Shown here in pieces: positions 1 to 5,485 of a DNA stretch of 6,093 nt. Both the position numbers and the translations under genes were made by a program. Every line of letters starts with the position of its first letter. Within the stretch, counting starts at the first letter, position 1. The notes under the pieces are model-generated. The model was not told where the DNA came from and ran no database searches. It saw only the letters and a program-made list of their open reading frames with translations. Source of the DNA: Pseudonocardia sp. (GTDB lineage: Bacteria > Actinomycetota > Actinomycetes > Mycobacteriales > Pseudonocardiaceae); assembly GCA_030453005.1 (NCBI GenBank), contig JAKDLE010000202.1, forward strand, positions 1-6,093. The letters are read 5' to 3'.

Positions 1-73
1 GGGAGCCGAGCCGCCAGCGGGTGCGCGAACCCGTCTCGTCGGCGTGCAGGGGGATGACCCTTGCTTCGGACAC
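1..73 (-). CDS. N-terminal 24 codons of a further gene, probably a lysophospholipid acyltransferase-family protein (Rv0502-like), cut by window edge
   Basis: From GTG 73 the minus strand reads VSEARVIPLHADETGSRTRW and stays open to base 1 (24 codons, 73 bases). A strong Shine-Dalgarno (79-86) precedes it, and the gap from the epimerase stop is 58 bases with no clear terminator, so co-transcription is likely. No catalytic domain is visible. The acyltransferase call rests on synteny (in mycobacteria the 1-acylglycerol-3-phosphate acyltransferase-like Rv0502 follows galE2) and on the A-x-V-I-P-L-H style of N-terminus that I associate with those proteins. The gene's presence is well supported. 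Its product is a moderate inference. Confidence 0.65.
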   Translation of the reverse strand, partial: MSEARVIPLHADETGSRTRWRLGS

Positions 74-78
74 GGTGG

Positions 79-86
79 CCTCCCTC
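79..86 (-). promoter_or_regulatory. Shine-Dalgarno that sets the start of the last, partial gene
   Basis: GAGGGAGG on the minus strand ends five bases before a GTG at 73. This strong site, with ideal spacing, is the main reason to call a gene running off the low-coordinate edge. Confidence 0.7.
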
Positions 87-131
87 GGCTCCGTCCGTCG
101 TGCAGCACGTGCCGTCATCGCAGGCACTCGT

Positions 132-1169
132 TCATCGCAGGCTACGGGCCGCCGCGAGGACGCCCCGTTCCACCGACTCGATGCTCTCCGCCGAGACCAC
201 CGGGCGCAGGGCGCGCCCGCGGACGTAGTCGTCGAAGGCCTGGGTGGTGGTCCACCGCGGGGTGAAACCGAACTGTCGGCGCAGCCGCCCGGTGTCGACC
301 ACCCGACCGAAGTTGAGGAAGCGCATCTGCTCGGGCGAGAAGTCGACGAGACGCGCGCCGCGCAGCACGCGGCTCAGCGGCCCGACCGCCCCGCTGGGCA
401 CCGAGACCGGGATGCGCCCGGCCCGCCGGATGGCCTGCGACAGCAGCAGTACGCCGTCCGCGGCCACGTTGAACACCCCGGGCAGGTCCTCGCTGGTGGC
501 GCGCTCCAGCACGGCGAGGGCGTCCTCCTCGTGCAGGAGCTGCACGCGGGCGTCGTAGCCGAACACCGTGGGGATCACCGGCAGCGCGAAGTAGCGCGTG
601 AGCACGGTGTCGATGCGCGGGCCGATGAAGTTCGCGAACCGCAGCACCGTGACCCCGACGTCGGGACGGCGACGGGCGAACCCGCGCAGGTACCCCTCGA
701 TCTCCGCGGCGTCCTTGGCGTAGCCGCCGGACGGGAGGTCCTTGGGCGTGGTGGTCTCGTCGAACAGCGCGGGATCGCGCGGGCTGGACCCGTAGACCGC
801 GGTGGTGGACTTGAGCACCATGCGCTGCACCGTGGGCGCCTTCTGGCAGGCCGCGAGCAGCTGCATCGTGCCGATGACGTTCATTTCCTTCATCGTCGCC
901 CGCCCACCCGAGGTGCCGGGGTTGGCTGACAGCGAGGCGTGCACGACGGTGTCGACCGAGGCGTGCTCGATGACCTTGGAGATGAGCGGGTTGCGGATGT
1001 CGGCGCGCACGAACTCGGCGCGGCCCATCCGGCGGAGCAGGTCGCGGGGCGGGGGCACGGTGTCGACTCCGAGCACCCGGTCGATGTCCGGGTTGGCGGC
1101 GAGTCGAGCGGCCAGGTGCCCGCCGAGGAAACGGCTGACACCCGTGACGAGCACGACGGACGGCGTCAC
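132..1169 (-). CDS. SDR-family NAD(P)-dependent epimerase/dehydratase-like protein (Rv0501/GalE2-like)
   Basis: 345-residue extended short-chain dehydrogenase/reductase. The family uses tightly bound NAD(P) to epimerise or dehydrate nucleotide sugars or related substrates. The N-terminal Rossmann fold starts at once with VVLVTGVSRFLGGHLA (TGxxxFLG at 9-16), followed by GVDTVPP (34-40), the acidic adenine-site motif FVRADIRN (53-60), DTVVHASL (73-80) and NVIGTMQLLAA (97-107). The catalytic-region strings are LKSTTAVYGSS (S121/T122) and GGYAKDAAE, where Y150 is followed by Lys at +2 rather than the canonical YxxxK. RFANFIGPR (177-185) and VQLLHEEDAL (209-218) are typical substrate-side motifs. 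The GTG start has CGGAG seven bases upstream. Mycobacterial Rv0501 (galE2) occupies the same position. UDP-galactose epimerase activity is not established by sequence, so no symbol is given. Confidence 0.9.
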   Translation of the reverse strand: MTPSVVLVTGVSRFLGGHLAARLAANPDIDRVLGVDTVPPPRDLLRRMGRAEFVRADIRNPLISKVIEHASVDTVVHASLSANPGTSGGRATMKEMNVIGTMQLLAACQKAPTVQRMVLKSTTAVYGSSPRDPALFDETTTPKDLPSGGYAKDAAEIEGYLRGFARRRPDVGVTVLRFANFIGPRIDTVLTRYFALPVIPTVFGYDARVQLLHEEDALAVLERATSEDLPGVFNVAADGVLLLSQAIRRAGRIPVSVPSGAVGPLSRVLRGARLVDFSPEQMRFLNFGRVVDTGRLRRQFGFTPRWTTTQAFDDYVRGRALRPVVSAESIESVERGVLAAARSLR

Positions 1170-1209
1170 AGGCCTACTCCGGAGGACGTGCGGATACGGT
1201 GAGTGGCCG

Positions 1210-1215
1210 ATGCTA
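1210..1215 (-). promoter_or_regulatory. Possible -10 element (TAGCAT) for the epimerase gene
   Basis: TAGCAT on the minus strand fits TANNNT and lies 40 bases before the GTG at 1169, in the 126-base gap after bS22. No recognisable -35 hexamer is seen, so support is weak. Confidence 0.22.
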
Positions 1216-1259
1216 GACCCTGCGCGCTCGATGCGGACGGAGTCGTGGGCACCGACACT

Positions 1260-1287
1260 CCGCCTACCGCGCAGGCGGTCTCCCGCC
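1260..1287 (-). terminator. Two mutually exclusive GC hairpins just after bS22 (weak terminator or attenuator candidate)
   Basis: On the minus-strand transcript, nine bases after the bS22 stop region begins GGCGG-GAGA-CCGCC (1287-1274), a 5-bp stem closed by a GNRA-type tetraloop. The CCGCC arm, extended to CCGCCT (1278-1273), can instead pair with AGGCGG (1265-1260) over a 7-base loop. The two folds cannot coexist. There is no U-tract, so it is not a classical intrinsic terminator. It may be a processing or attenuation site, or chance in GC-rich sequence. Confidence 0.25.
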
Positions 1288-1295
1288 GAGGTGGA

Positions 1296-1397
1296 TCACT
1301 TGCCGAGCTTGCGACGCTGCACGCGGGTCTTGCGCAGGAGCTTGCGGTGCTTCTTCTTCGACATCCGCTTGCGACGCTTCTTGATGACTGAGCCCAT
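1296..1397 (-). CDS. Small ribosomal subunit protein bS22 (AURKAIP1/COX24-domain peptide, Rv0500B-like)
   Basis: A 33-residue, extremely basic peptide: 10 Lys, 8 Arg, 1 His and no acidic residue. It begins [19 protein letters not shown] and ends RRKLGK. This is the conserved actinobacterial peptide formerly annotated as an AURKAIP1/COX24-domain protein and later seen as bS22 in the mycobacterial 30S subunit near the decoding region (established knowledge). The repeated KKRRKR/KKKHRK pattern fits rRNA binding. Start and stop are clear, with a strong Shine-Dalgarno at seven bases spacing. It lies 151 bases after the HTH gene and 126 before the epimerase gene, the same order as in mycobacteria. 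Lysine codons are all AAG and arginine codons mostly CGC/CGT, consistent with high expression. It is easily missed because of its length. Confidence 0.95.
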   Translation of the reverse strand: MGSVIKKRRKRMSKKKHRKLLRKTRVQRRKLGK

Positions 1398-1404
1398 GCT
1401 TCAG

Positions 1405-1413
1405 TCCCTTCCT
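1405..1413 (-). promoter_or_regulatory. Strong Shine-Dalgarno of the bS22 gene
   Basis: The minus strand reads AGGAAGGGA, ending seven bases before ATG 1397. It is the most purine-rich ribosome binding site in the window. It supports a real, well-translated 33-codon gene and fixes its start. Confidence 0.75.
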
Positions 1414-1501
1414 GGTTCGGTGAGACGGTGTTGGTGACACTCTGCTTGGGAGCAGCCCGGGGTTCCGCGTGGCGGACCGGCCGGACGACGACCGGTGGCC
1501 C

Positions 1502-1507
1502 ATCCTA
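1502..1507 (-). promoter_or_regulatory. Possible -10 element (TAGGAT) for the bS22 gene
   Basis: TAGGAT on the minus strand matches TANNNT well and stands out in a GC-rich 151-base gap between the HTH and bS22 genes. It would give a leader of about 95-100 bases before the ATG at 1397. No convincing -35 is present. The leader contains a small perfect hairpin at 1442-1455 (arms CTGCT/AGCAG, four-base loop). Confidence 0.32.
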
Positions 1508-1548
1508 CCGGGGCACCCGGACCCGACCTGCGGGGCGTCTCGGACGAC

Positions 1549-1758
1549 TCAGCCTGCGTCGAAGTACGCGCTGCGGAGGTAGTCCTCCACGGCCCGTTTC
1601 GGCACCCGGAAGGAACGGCCGACCCGGGCGGCAGGCAGCTCCCCGCCGTGGACGAGGCGATACACGGTCATCTTCGAGACCCGCATCATCGCCGCCACCT
1701 CCGCCACGGTCAGGAACTGAACCTCGGCGAGATGGAGCTCGGGCTGCTCGGAAGCCAT
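1549..1758 (-). CDS. Small excisionase/BldC-type helix-turn-helix DNA-binding protein (Rv0500A-like)
   Basis: 69-residue protein made almost wholly of one MerR-like winged HTH of the excisionase family (HTH_17 type). The core runs from about residue 16 to 61: LTVAEVAAMMRVSKMTVYRL forms the helix-turn-helix, GGELPAARVGRSFRV the wing, and KRAVEDYL the last helix. The C-terminus SAYFDAG resembles the ending I recall for mycobacterial Rv0500A. Chromosomal synteny with proC and bS22 indicates a resident regulator, not a phage excisionase. The chosen ATG has GGTG five bases upstream. A GTG at 1782, with CAGGG five bases before it, could add 8 residues. The frame is open back to 1842, but that part reads as noncoding leader. 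The targets are unknown. A single domain of this size usually binds DNA as a dimer or oligomer (family knowledge). Confidence 0.9.
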   Translation of the reverse strand: MASEQPELHLAEVQFLTVAEVAAMMRVSKMTVYRLVHGGELPAARVGRSFRVPKRAVEDYLRSAYFDAG

Positions 1759-1781
1759 CCGATCACCGCTTTCGTGTGTCA

Positions 1782-1801
1782 CCAGAACCCTGATGTTCTG
1801 G
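1782..1801. promoter_or_regulatory. Perfect inverted repeat CCAGAAC-N6-GTTCTGG, candidate operator of the HTH gene
   Basis: Two 7-base arms (1782-1788 and 1795-1801) are exact reverse complements around a 6-base spacer. The centre-to-centre distance of 13 bases is close to one helical turn plus a few bases, as in dimer operators. It lies 24-43 bases before the HTH gene's ATG, directly downstream of the possible -10 (1805-1810), so it would cover the transcription start. It does not match the actinobacterial LexA, HspR or CIRCE consensus that I know. As RNA it could instead form a weak hairpin. Autoregulation by the HTH protein is a hypothesis. Confidence 0.5.
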
Positions 1802-1804
1802 GTG

Positions 1805-1810
1805 AGCTTA
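1805..1810 (-). promoter_or_regulatory. Possible -10 element (TAAGCT) for the HTH gene
   Basis: On the minus strand, TAAGCT fits the loose TANNNT pattern common in high-GC actinobacteria and lies about 47 bases before the ATG at 1758. No good -35 hexamer is seen at 16-18 bases upstream. Placement in the 141-base gap after proC and directly before an inverted repeat makes it plausible, not proven. Confidence 0.27.
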
Positions 1811-1899
1811 GCGGTGCGCGTGTGACGACTTCGACACCCCACGCCACTCGGTCGGGGACTACAGCCTCGCGTCCGGGTGACGGGCTTCGTTCGATCGGG

Positions 1900-2712
1900 T
1901 CAGCGTTCCCTCGCCGCACGTCCCAGCTCCACGGAACGGTCACGGGCGGCCTCGATCGCGGCGATCAGCGCGGCCCGTACCCCGTGCCGCTCCAGCTCCC
2001 GGATCGCGGCGATCGTGGTGCCCGCCGGGGACGTGACGGCCTCGCGCAGGATCACCGGGTGGTCGTCGGACTCGCGCAGCATGCGGGCCGCCCCGAACGC
2101 CGACTGCACGATCAGGTCGGCCGCCACCGCACGCGGCAGCCCGAGCAGTATCCCGGCGTCGATCATGGCTTCGACCAGGAAGAAGAAGTAGGCCGGGCCG
2201 GAGCCCGACAGCGCGGTCACCGCGTCCTGCTGCGACTCGGGTACCCGCACCACCCGACCCACCGAGCCCAGCATCTTCTCGACGGCGGCGAGCTGGGAGT
2301 CGCCTGCGTGTGCGCCGCCCGACATCGCGCTCATCGCCTCGCCGACGAGCATCGGCGTGTTCGGCATGACGCGGACGGTGGCCGTCCCCTCCGGCAGCGC
2401 ACCCTCGATCACCGCCAGCGGGATGCCCGCGCACAACGACACCACGAGCGTGCCGGGGGTGATCGCGACGGCCAGCTCCGCCAGTACCGGCACGACGTCC
2501 TGCGGTTTCACCTCGATGACTACCATCTCGGCATGCGCGGCGGCGCCCGCCACGTCCACCGCACGCACGCCCAGCCGCTCCGAGAGCTCGCGCGCCCGTT
2601 CCGGGTGCCGTTCGGTCAACACCAGGTCCTCGGGGCCGCGCCCCGCCGCCAGCAGGCCCGCCAGCAGCGCCTCGCCGATCTTCCCCGCCCCCAGCACCGC
2701 GATCCGTGTCAT
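1900..2712 (-). CDS. proC: Pyrroline-5-carboxylate reductase
   Basis: ProC catalyses the final step of proline synthesis, NAD(P)H-dependent reduction of 1-pyrroline-5-carboxylate to L-proline, in the cytoplasm. The 270 residues are full length for the family. The N-terminal Rossmann domain opens directly with the dinucleotide loop (MTRIAVLGAGKIGEAL; GxGxxG at 8-13), which fixes the ATG start although the Shine-Dalgarno is weak. VIEVKPQDV (65-73), VVSLCAGIP (90-98) and VRVMPNTPMLVGEAM (113-127) are typical. The C-terminal helical dimerisation domain carries ALSGSGPAYFFFLVEAM (167-183) and the P5C reductase signature region AVTSPAGTTIAAI (225-237), where an Ala stands in a position often held by Gly. 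It begins 46 bases after the thioesterase stop, probably in the same transcript. A 141-base gap separates it from the HTH gene downstream. Confidence 0.97.
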   Translation of the reverse strand: MTRIAVLGAGKIGEALLAGLLAAGRGPEDLVLTERHPERARELSERLGVRAVDVAGAAAHAEMVVIEVKPQDVVPVLAELAVAITPGTLVVSLCAGIPLAVIEGALPEGTATVRVMPNTPMLVGEAMSAMSGGAHAGDSQLAAVEKMLGSVGRVVRVPESQQDAVTALSGSGPAYFFFLVEAMIDAGILLGLPRAVAADLIVQSAFGAARMLRESDDHPVILREAVTSPAGTTIAAIRELERHGVRAALIAAIEAARDRSVELGRAARER

Positions 2713-2758
2713 GGCGCAGACGGTATCCCGGGGCGCGGCGGGGACCGGTGGGCTGTCA

Positions 2759-3583
2759 TCAGGTGGGCAGCGGGGCGAGCGCCAGTTGACGGGCCTGACA
2801 GATCAAGCGGCCGCGGGCGTCGACGACCGTGACGTCCTCGTCGAACCAGGTGCCCGCCACCACGGTCGAACGGGACTCCAGGCGCAGCCATCCCGGGGCG
2901 GGCCGGGCGCGCAGCAGGGCCGTGAGCTGCACCGTCGGGGCCCAGCCGACCCGACCTGCCACGTTGAACACGGTGGGCGGCAGGATGTCGCCCGCGAGCA
3001 ACGCGAAGAGGACGTCCACGGGCTCGTCGTGAGGTCGGGCCCAGCCGCGCAGCACCGGGGGGGCCTGCTCATTGCGCATGAAGCCGGTGGTGGCGGTGTC
3101 GAAGCGCAGGTCGCAGGAGGCGGCGAGGCCGAAGACGGTCTGCTCCGCGCCCGGGTCGAAGGCGTCGGAGGGCGGCTCGGCGGGCAGGCCTGGCAGGTCG
3201 GCCCACTGCGGCTCGTCGTCGGGCAGCACGCCCGCGGTGACGGTGGCCGCGAGCATCGGCCTGCCCCCCTGCGCCATGCGCACCGACACCACCGACACCG
3301 TGCGTCCCTGCTTGAGCACCTCGGTCGCCAGCTCGACGGGACCGGCGTCGGGGGCGCGCAGGAAGTCGGCGGAGATCGCCAGCGGGTCGGGGGACGCACC
3401 CGGCGACGCGGCGTCGAGGCGGGCGAGGCCCGCGCGGGCCAGCAGGACGAGCAGCAGGCCGCCGTGCGCCTTCGGGCCGACCGTCCAGCGGGGACCCAAC
3501 TCCGCCCGGTAGGCGCCGTCGCCGAGCGACTCGATATCGATGGCGCCACGGAAGGGCGGCGCGGTCTCGGTGCCGGTCGTCAT
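2759..3583 (-). CDS. TesB-like acyl-CoA thioesterase family protein (double hotdog, Rv0499 position)
   Basis: 274-residue protein resembling the actinobacterial thioesterase family with two hotdog folds (4HBT_3/TesB-like), which hydrolyse acyl-CoA thioesters in the cytoplasm. The first hotdog spans about residues 10-120: GPKAHGGLLLVLLARA (36-51) is the helix region, followed by strands PLAISADFLRAP and VSVVSVRMAQGGRPMLAATV. The second covers about 165-272, with GDILPPTVFNVAG, WAPTVQLTALLRARPAPGWL and the closing GRLICQARQLALAP. D199, T217 and Q263/Q266 are candidate counterparts of the TesB Asp/Thr/Gln site, without alignment support. The start is uncertain: ATG 3583 is taken here, while GTG 3604 or 3601 would add 7 or 6 residues. 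Neither has a convincing Shine-Dalgarno. The gap from the isomerase gene is 49 bases, and proC follows after 46 bases, consistent with one operon. The natural acyl substrate is unknown. Confidence 0.82.
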   Translation of the reverse strand: MTTGTETAPPFRGAIDIESLGDGAYRAELGPRWTVGPKAHGGLLLVLLARAGLARLDAASPGASPDPLAISADFLRAPDAGPVELATEVLKQGRTVSVVSVRMAQGGRPMLAATVTAGVLPDDEPQWADLPGLPAEPPSDAFDPGAEQTVFGLAASCDLRFDTATTGFMRNEQAPPVLRGWARPHDEPVDVLFALLAGDILPPTVFNVAGRVGWAPTVQLTALLRARPAPGWLRLESRSTVVAGTWFDEDVTVVDARGRLICQARQLALAPLPT

Positions 3584-3632
3584 GGGGGAAAGCTCTATCA
3601 CCACCAGGCGGCGCCCGCGGGTGCGGTGTCGC

Positions 3633-4460
3633 TCAGGTCACGCGGACCGGATGAACCGGGCGGGCCGGTGCAGGTGCCGGGTGCAGGTGGAGCCGGGCGA
3701 ACAACAGCGACTCGGCCAGCAGCGCGGTGCGTTCGTCGCGGCGGCGGCAGCGGCGTGTGCTCACCTCCAGCACGACGACCCCGGAGAAGCCGGACGCGGT
3801 GAGCCGCTCGCACACCTCGGCGCACGGCTGGGTACCCCGACCGGGCACGAGGTGCTCGTCGCGCGGCGCGCCGCTTCCGTCGGTGAGGTGCAGGTGGGTG
3901 AGGTTGCCGCCCATCCGGTCGAGCATCGCGAGTGCGTCGGATCCGGCGGCGGCGGTGTGGGAGAGATCGAGTGTGTAGTGGCGGTGGCCGACCTCGGTAG
4001 GATCGAAGCCGGGGCTGTAGGGCACCGTCCGCAGGCCCCCGCGCTGCACCGGGAACATGTTCTCGACGGCCAGGGCGACGCCCGCGCGCTCGCCCGCGCG
4101 CGCCACCTCGTCCGCGAAGGCCGCGGCGTAGCGGCGCTGCCAGCGGAACGGCGGGTGCAGCACCACGGTGGACGCCCCGAACCGTTCGGCCGCCTCGACG
4201 GAGCGACGGATGCGCACGAGAGGATCGGCGTCCCACACGCGCTGGGTGACGGCCAGGCAGGGTGCGTGCACGGCCAGCACCGGGATCCCGTAGCGGTGCG
4301 CGAGGCGGTCGACCGCCGCGACGTCCTGGCTCACCGGGTCCGACCACACCATCAGCTCGACGCCGTCGTAGCCCAGCTCCGCGGCCAGCTCGAACGCCGC
4401 AGCCACCGGCTCCGGGTACACCGAGGCCGTGGACAGGGCAACAGGCGGCCCCGTGCTCAT
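3633..4460 (-). CDS. Sugar phosphate isomerase/epimerase-like TIM-barrel protein (AP endonuclease 2 family, Rv0498-like)
   Basis: 275-residue cytoplasmic protein of the xylose isomerase-like TIM-barrel superfamily (AP_endonuc_2 type). Members bind a divalent metal and isomerise or epimerise sugars, inositols or related hydroxy-carbonyl compounds. Strand-end motifs with likely metal or substrate residues are visible: YDGVELM (E35), AVHAPC (H65), VVLHPPFRW (H102), AVENMFP (E133), YTLDLSHT (D165, H168), LTHLHLTDGSG (H191, D194), DEHLVPGRGT (H203) and VVVLEVST (E232). The spacing resembles the family's Glu/Asp/His/Glu metal site, but the substrate is unknown. The ATG at 4460 overlaps the upstream stop (ATGA, 4460-4457) and has no strong Shine-Dalgarno, so it is probably translated by coupling. 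The frame stays open 75 codons upstream, but that stretch is Arg/Ala-rich shadow of the membrane gene. Position matches mycobacterial Rv0498. Confidence 0.88.
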   Translation of the reverse strand: MSTGPPVALSTASVYPEPVAAAFELAAELGYDGVELMVWSDPVSQDVAAVDRLAHRYGIPVLAVHAPCLAVTQRVWDADPLVRIRRSVEAAERFGASTVVLHPPFRWQRRYAAAFADEVARAGERAGVALAVENMFPVQRGGLRTVPYSPGFDPTEVGHRHYTLDLSHTAAAGSDALAMLDRMGGNLTHLHLTDGSGAPRDEHLVPGRGTQPCAEVCERLTASGFSGVVVLEVSTRRCRRRDERTALLAESLLFARLHLHPAPAPARPVHPVRVT

Positions 4461-5485
4461 CTGCCGAGCAGGACGAGCAACGCAGGCGACACCGTGAGGA
4501 GCAGCCCGACCAGCACCGCGAACAGCGTGGTGCGGCGGTCGTTGTTGTGCAGCAACGCCCGCACGATCACCACCAGGCCGACGGTGACCAGCACCGCCGC
4601 CGCGAGCGCCACGACGGGCAGGCCGCGCCACAGGTACCGGAACAGCACCCACAGCACCGCACCGCCGAGCGCACCTGCGATCCACTGGCCCACCACCGCG
4701 GCCCAGGCCGGTGCGGCGGCCTCCTTCGCCGCAGCCGATGCCCGCCCCAGCCGCCGCTCCCGCGGCTTCGGCGCCTCCGCGACGGCGTCGTCGTGCTTCT
4801 CCAGATCGACCGGGGCGTCGGGATCGTCGGGCTCCCCGACGTCCGGCTCCCCGACGTCCGGCTCCCCGACGTCCGGCTCATCGTCGACCTCGACGGACGA
4901 CCCCGGCGCCGACGACGCCTGCGCCGACGGCGGGCCGTCGTCGACGGCGGTGCCGGCCCGGCGGGCGTCGCCGGTGCGGGCGCGGTGCCACTCCGCGGCC
5001 TCCACGGGAGCGACGCCGATCATGGTCGACGAGCCGAGGTCGGGGCCCGCACCGACCGCGAGCGCCTCGGTCTCCGGTGCGACAGTGTCGGACGCGGCGG
5101 CAGGCGCAGGCTGCGACGGCAACGGCCCCGTGCGACCCTCGTCCACGGCGGGGGCGTCGTCGCGGACCCGCGGCATGACGTCGGTGGCCCGCTCGTTGGG
5201 CAGGTCGACCGGAGCCCGATCGGGGAAAACCGGCCTGCTCCACGAGGTCTCGGACGGGAAGCGCGACTGCTGCGGAACCTGCTCCCGCAGCACCGAGCGG
5301 TCGGGCTCCGGCGTGCGTGCCCTCCGCGGCGCGGGCGCCGCGACCTCCGCGTCGTACCCGCCCTGGTCCGGCTCGTCGTCGGGCGCCCGCCGGCGACGGC
5401 GACGACCGGTCGCGCCGGCGTCGCCGTGCTCGGCCAGGAGCTCGGCGACGGTGCGCTGGCGGGGGTGGTCAGTCTCTGAACTCAT
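4457..5485 (-). CDS. Conserved actinobacterial membrane protein with long disordered N-terminal region (Rv0497-like)
   Basis: Predicted 342-residue membrane protein of unknown function. A short conserved-looking head (RTVAELLAEHG, residues 11-21) and a basic run of six arginines (27-32, after ATG) come first. Next is roughly 200 residues rich in Ala, Pro, Asp, Glu and Arg, probably disordered, with three perfect EPDVG-type pentapeptide repeats around residues 204-218. Three hydrophobic segments follow: about 262-285 (WAAVVGQWIAGALGGAVLW), 289-308 (LPVVALAAAVLVTVGLVVIV) and 321-340 (LFAVLVGLLLTVSPALLVLL). No signal peptide is visible, so the long N-terminus is probably cytoplasmic (inference). 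I chose the ATG at 5485 because it overlaps the ppx stop as ATGA. An in-frame ATG at 5518 would add 11 residues and is less likely. Its stop in turn overlaps the next start as ATGA. Synteny and layout match mycobacterial Rv0497. Confidence 0.85.
   Translation of the reverse strand: MSSETDHPRQRTVAELLAEHGDAGATGRRRRRRAPDDEPDQGGYDAEVAAPAPRRARTPEPDRSVLREQVPQQSRFPSETSWSRPVFPDRAPVDLPNERATDVMPRVRDDAPAVDEGRTGPLPSQPAPAAASDTVAPETEALAVGAGPDLGSSTMIGVAPVEAAEWHRARTGDARRAGTAVDDGPPSAQASSAPGSSVEVDDEPDVGEPDVGEPDVGEPDDPDAPVDLEKHDDAVAEAPKPRERRLGRASAAAKEAAAPAWAAVVGQWIAGALGGAVLWVLFRYLWRGLPVVALAAAVLVTVGLVVIVRALLHNNDRRTTLFAVLVGLLLTVSPALLVLLGR
4831..4879. repeat. 15-bp tandem repeat, three perfect copies, inside the membrane-protein gene
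   Basis: The unit gctccccgacgtccg (plus strand) occurs head to tail at 4831-4845, 4846-4860 and 4861-4875 without mismatch, followed by a 4-base partial copy (gctc). Being a multiple of three, it keeps frame and encodes an acidic EPDVG-type pentapeptide on the minus strand, in the predicted disordered part of the protein. Perfect identity at synonymous positions suggests recent expansion by slippage, so copy number may differ between strains (inference). Confidence 0.95.

Noticed and set aside
99..112. Short palindromes GTGCAGCAC and GCACGTGC in the epimerase-acyltransferase gap
   Set aside because: They overlap each other, leave no workable RNA loop and are short enough to be chance in GC-rich DNA.
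21..929. Plus-strand open frame opposite the epimerase
   Set aside because: The composition (Arg, Gly, His, Glu runs) and lack of any motif mark it as an antisense shadow of the SDR gene.
1476..1496. ACCGG/CCGGT dyad in the bS22 leader
   Set aside because: Five-base arms with an 11-base loop in very GC-rich sequence are too weak to report as a structure.
1549..1758. HTH gene as a sign of a prophage or integrative element (excisionase)
   Set aside because: There is no integrase, att-like repeat or compositional break, and the gene sits in a conserved chromosomal order seen in mycobacteria.
1759..1842. N-terminal extension of the HTH protein to an ATG at 1842
   Set aside because: It would run through the probable promoter and inverted repeat, and its residues do not resemble the family.
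1495..2832. Plus-strand open frame of 445 codons across the HTH and proC genes
   Set aside because: It spans two real minus-strand genes and their spacer, and its translation has no family motif and is rich in Arg/His/Gln.
4461..4685. N-terminal extension of the isomerase-like protein by 75 residues
   Set aside because: The extension is Arg/Ala/Gly-rich, overlaps the membrane-segment coding region of the upstream gene, and the ATGA start at 4460 fits the TIM-barrel N-terminus.
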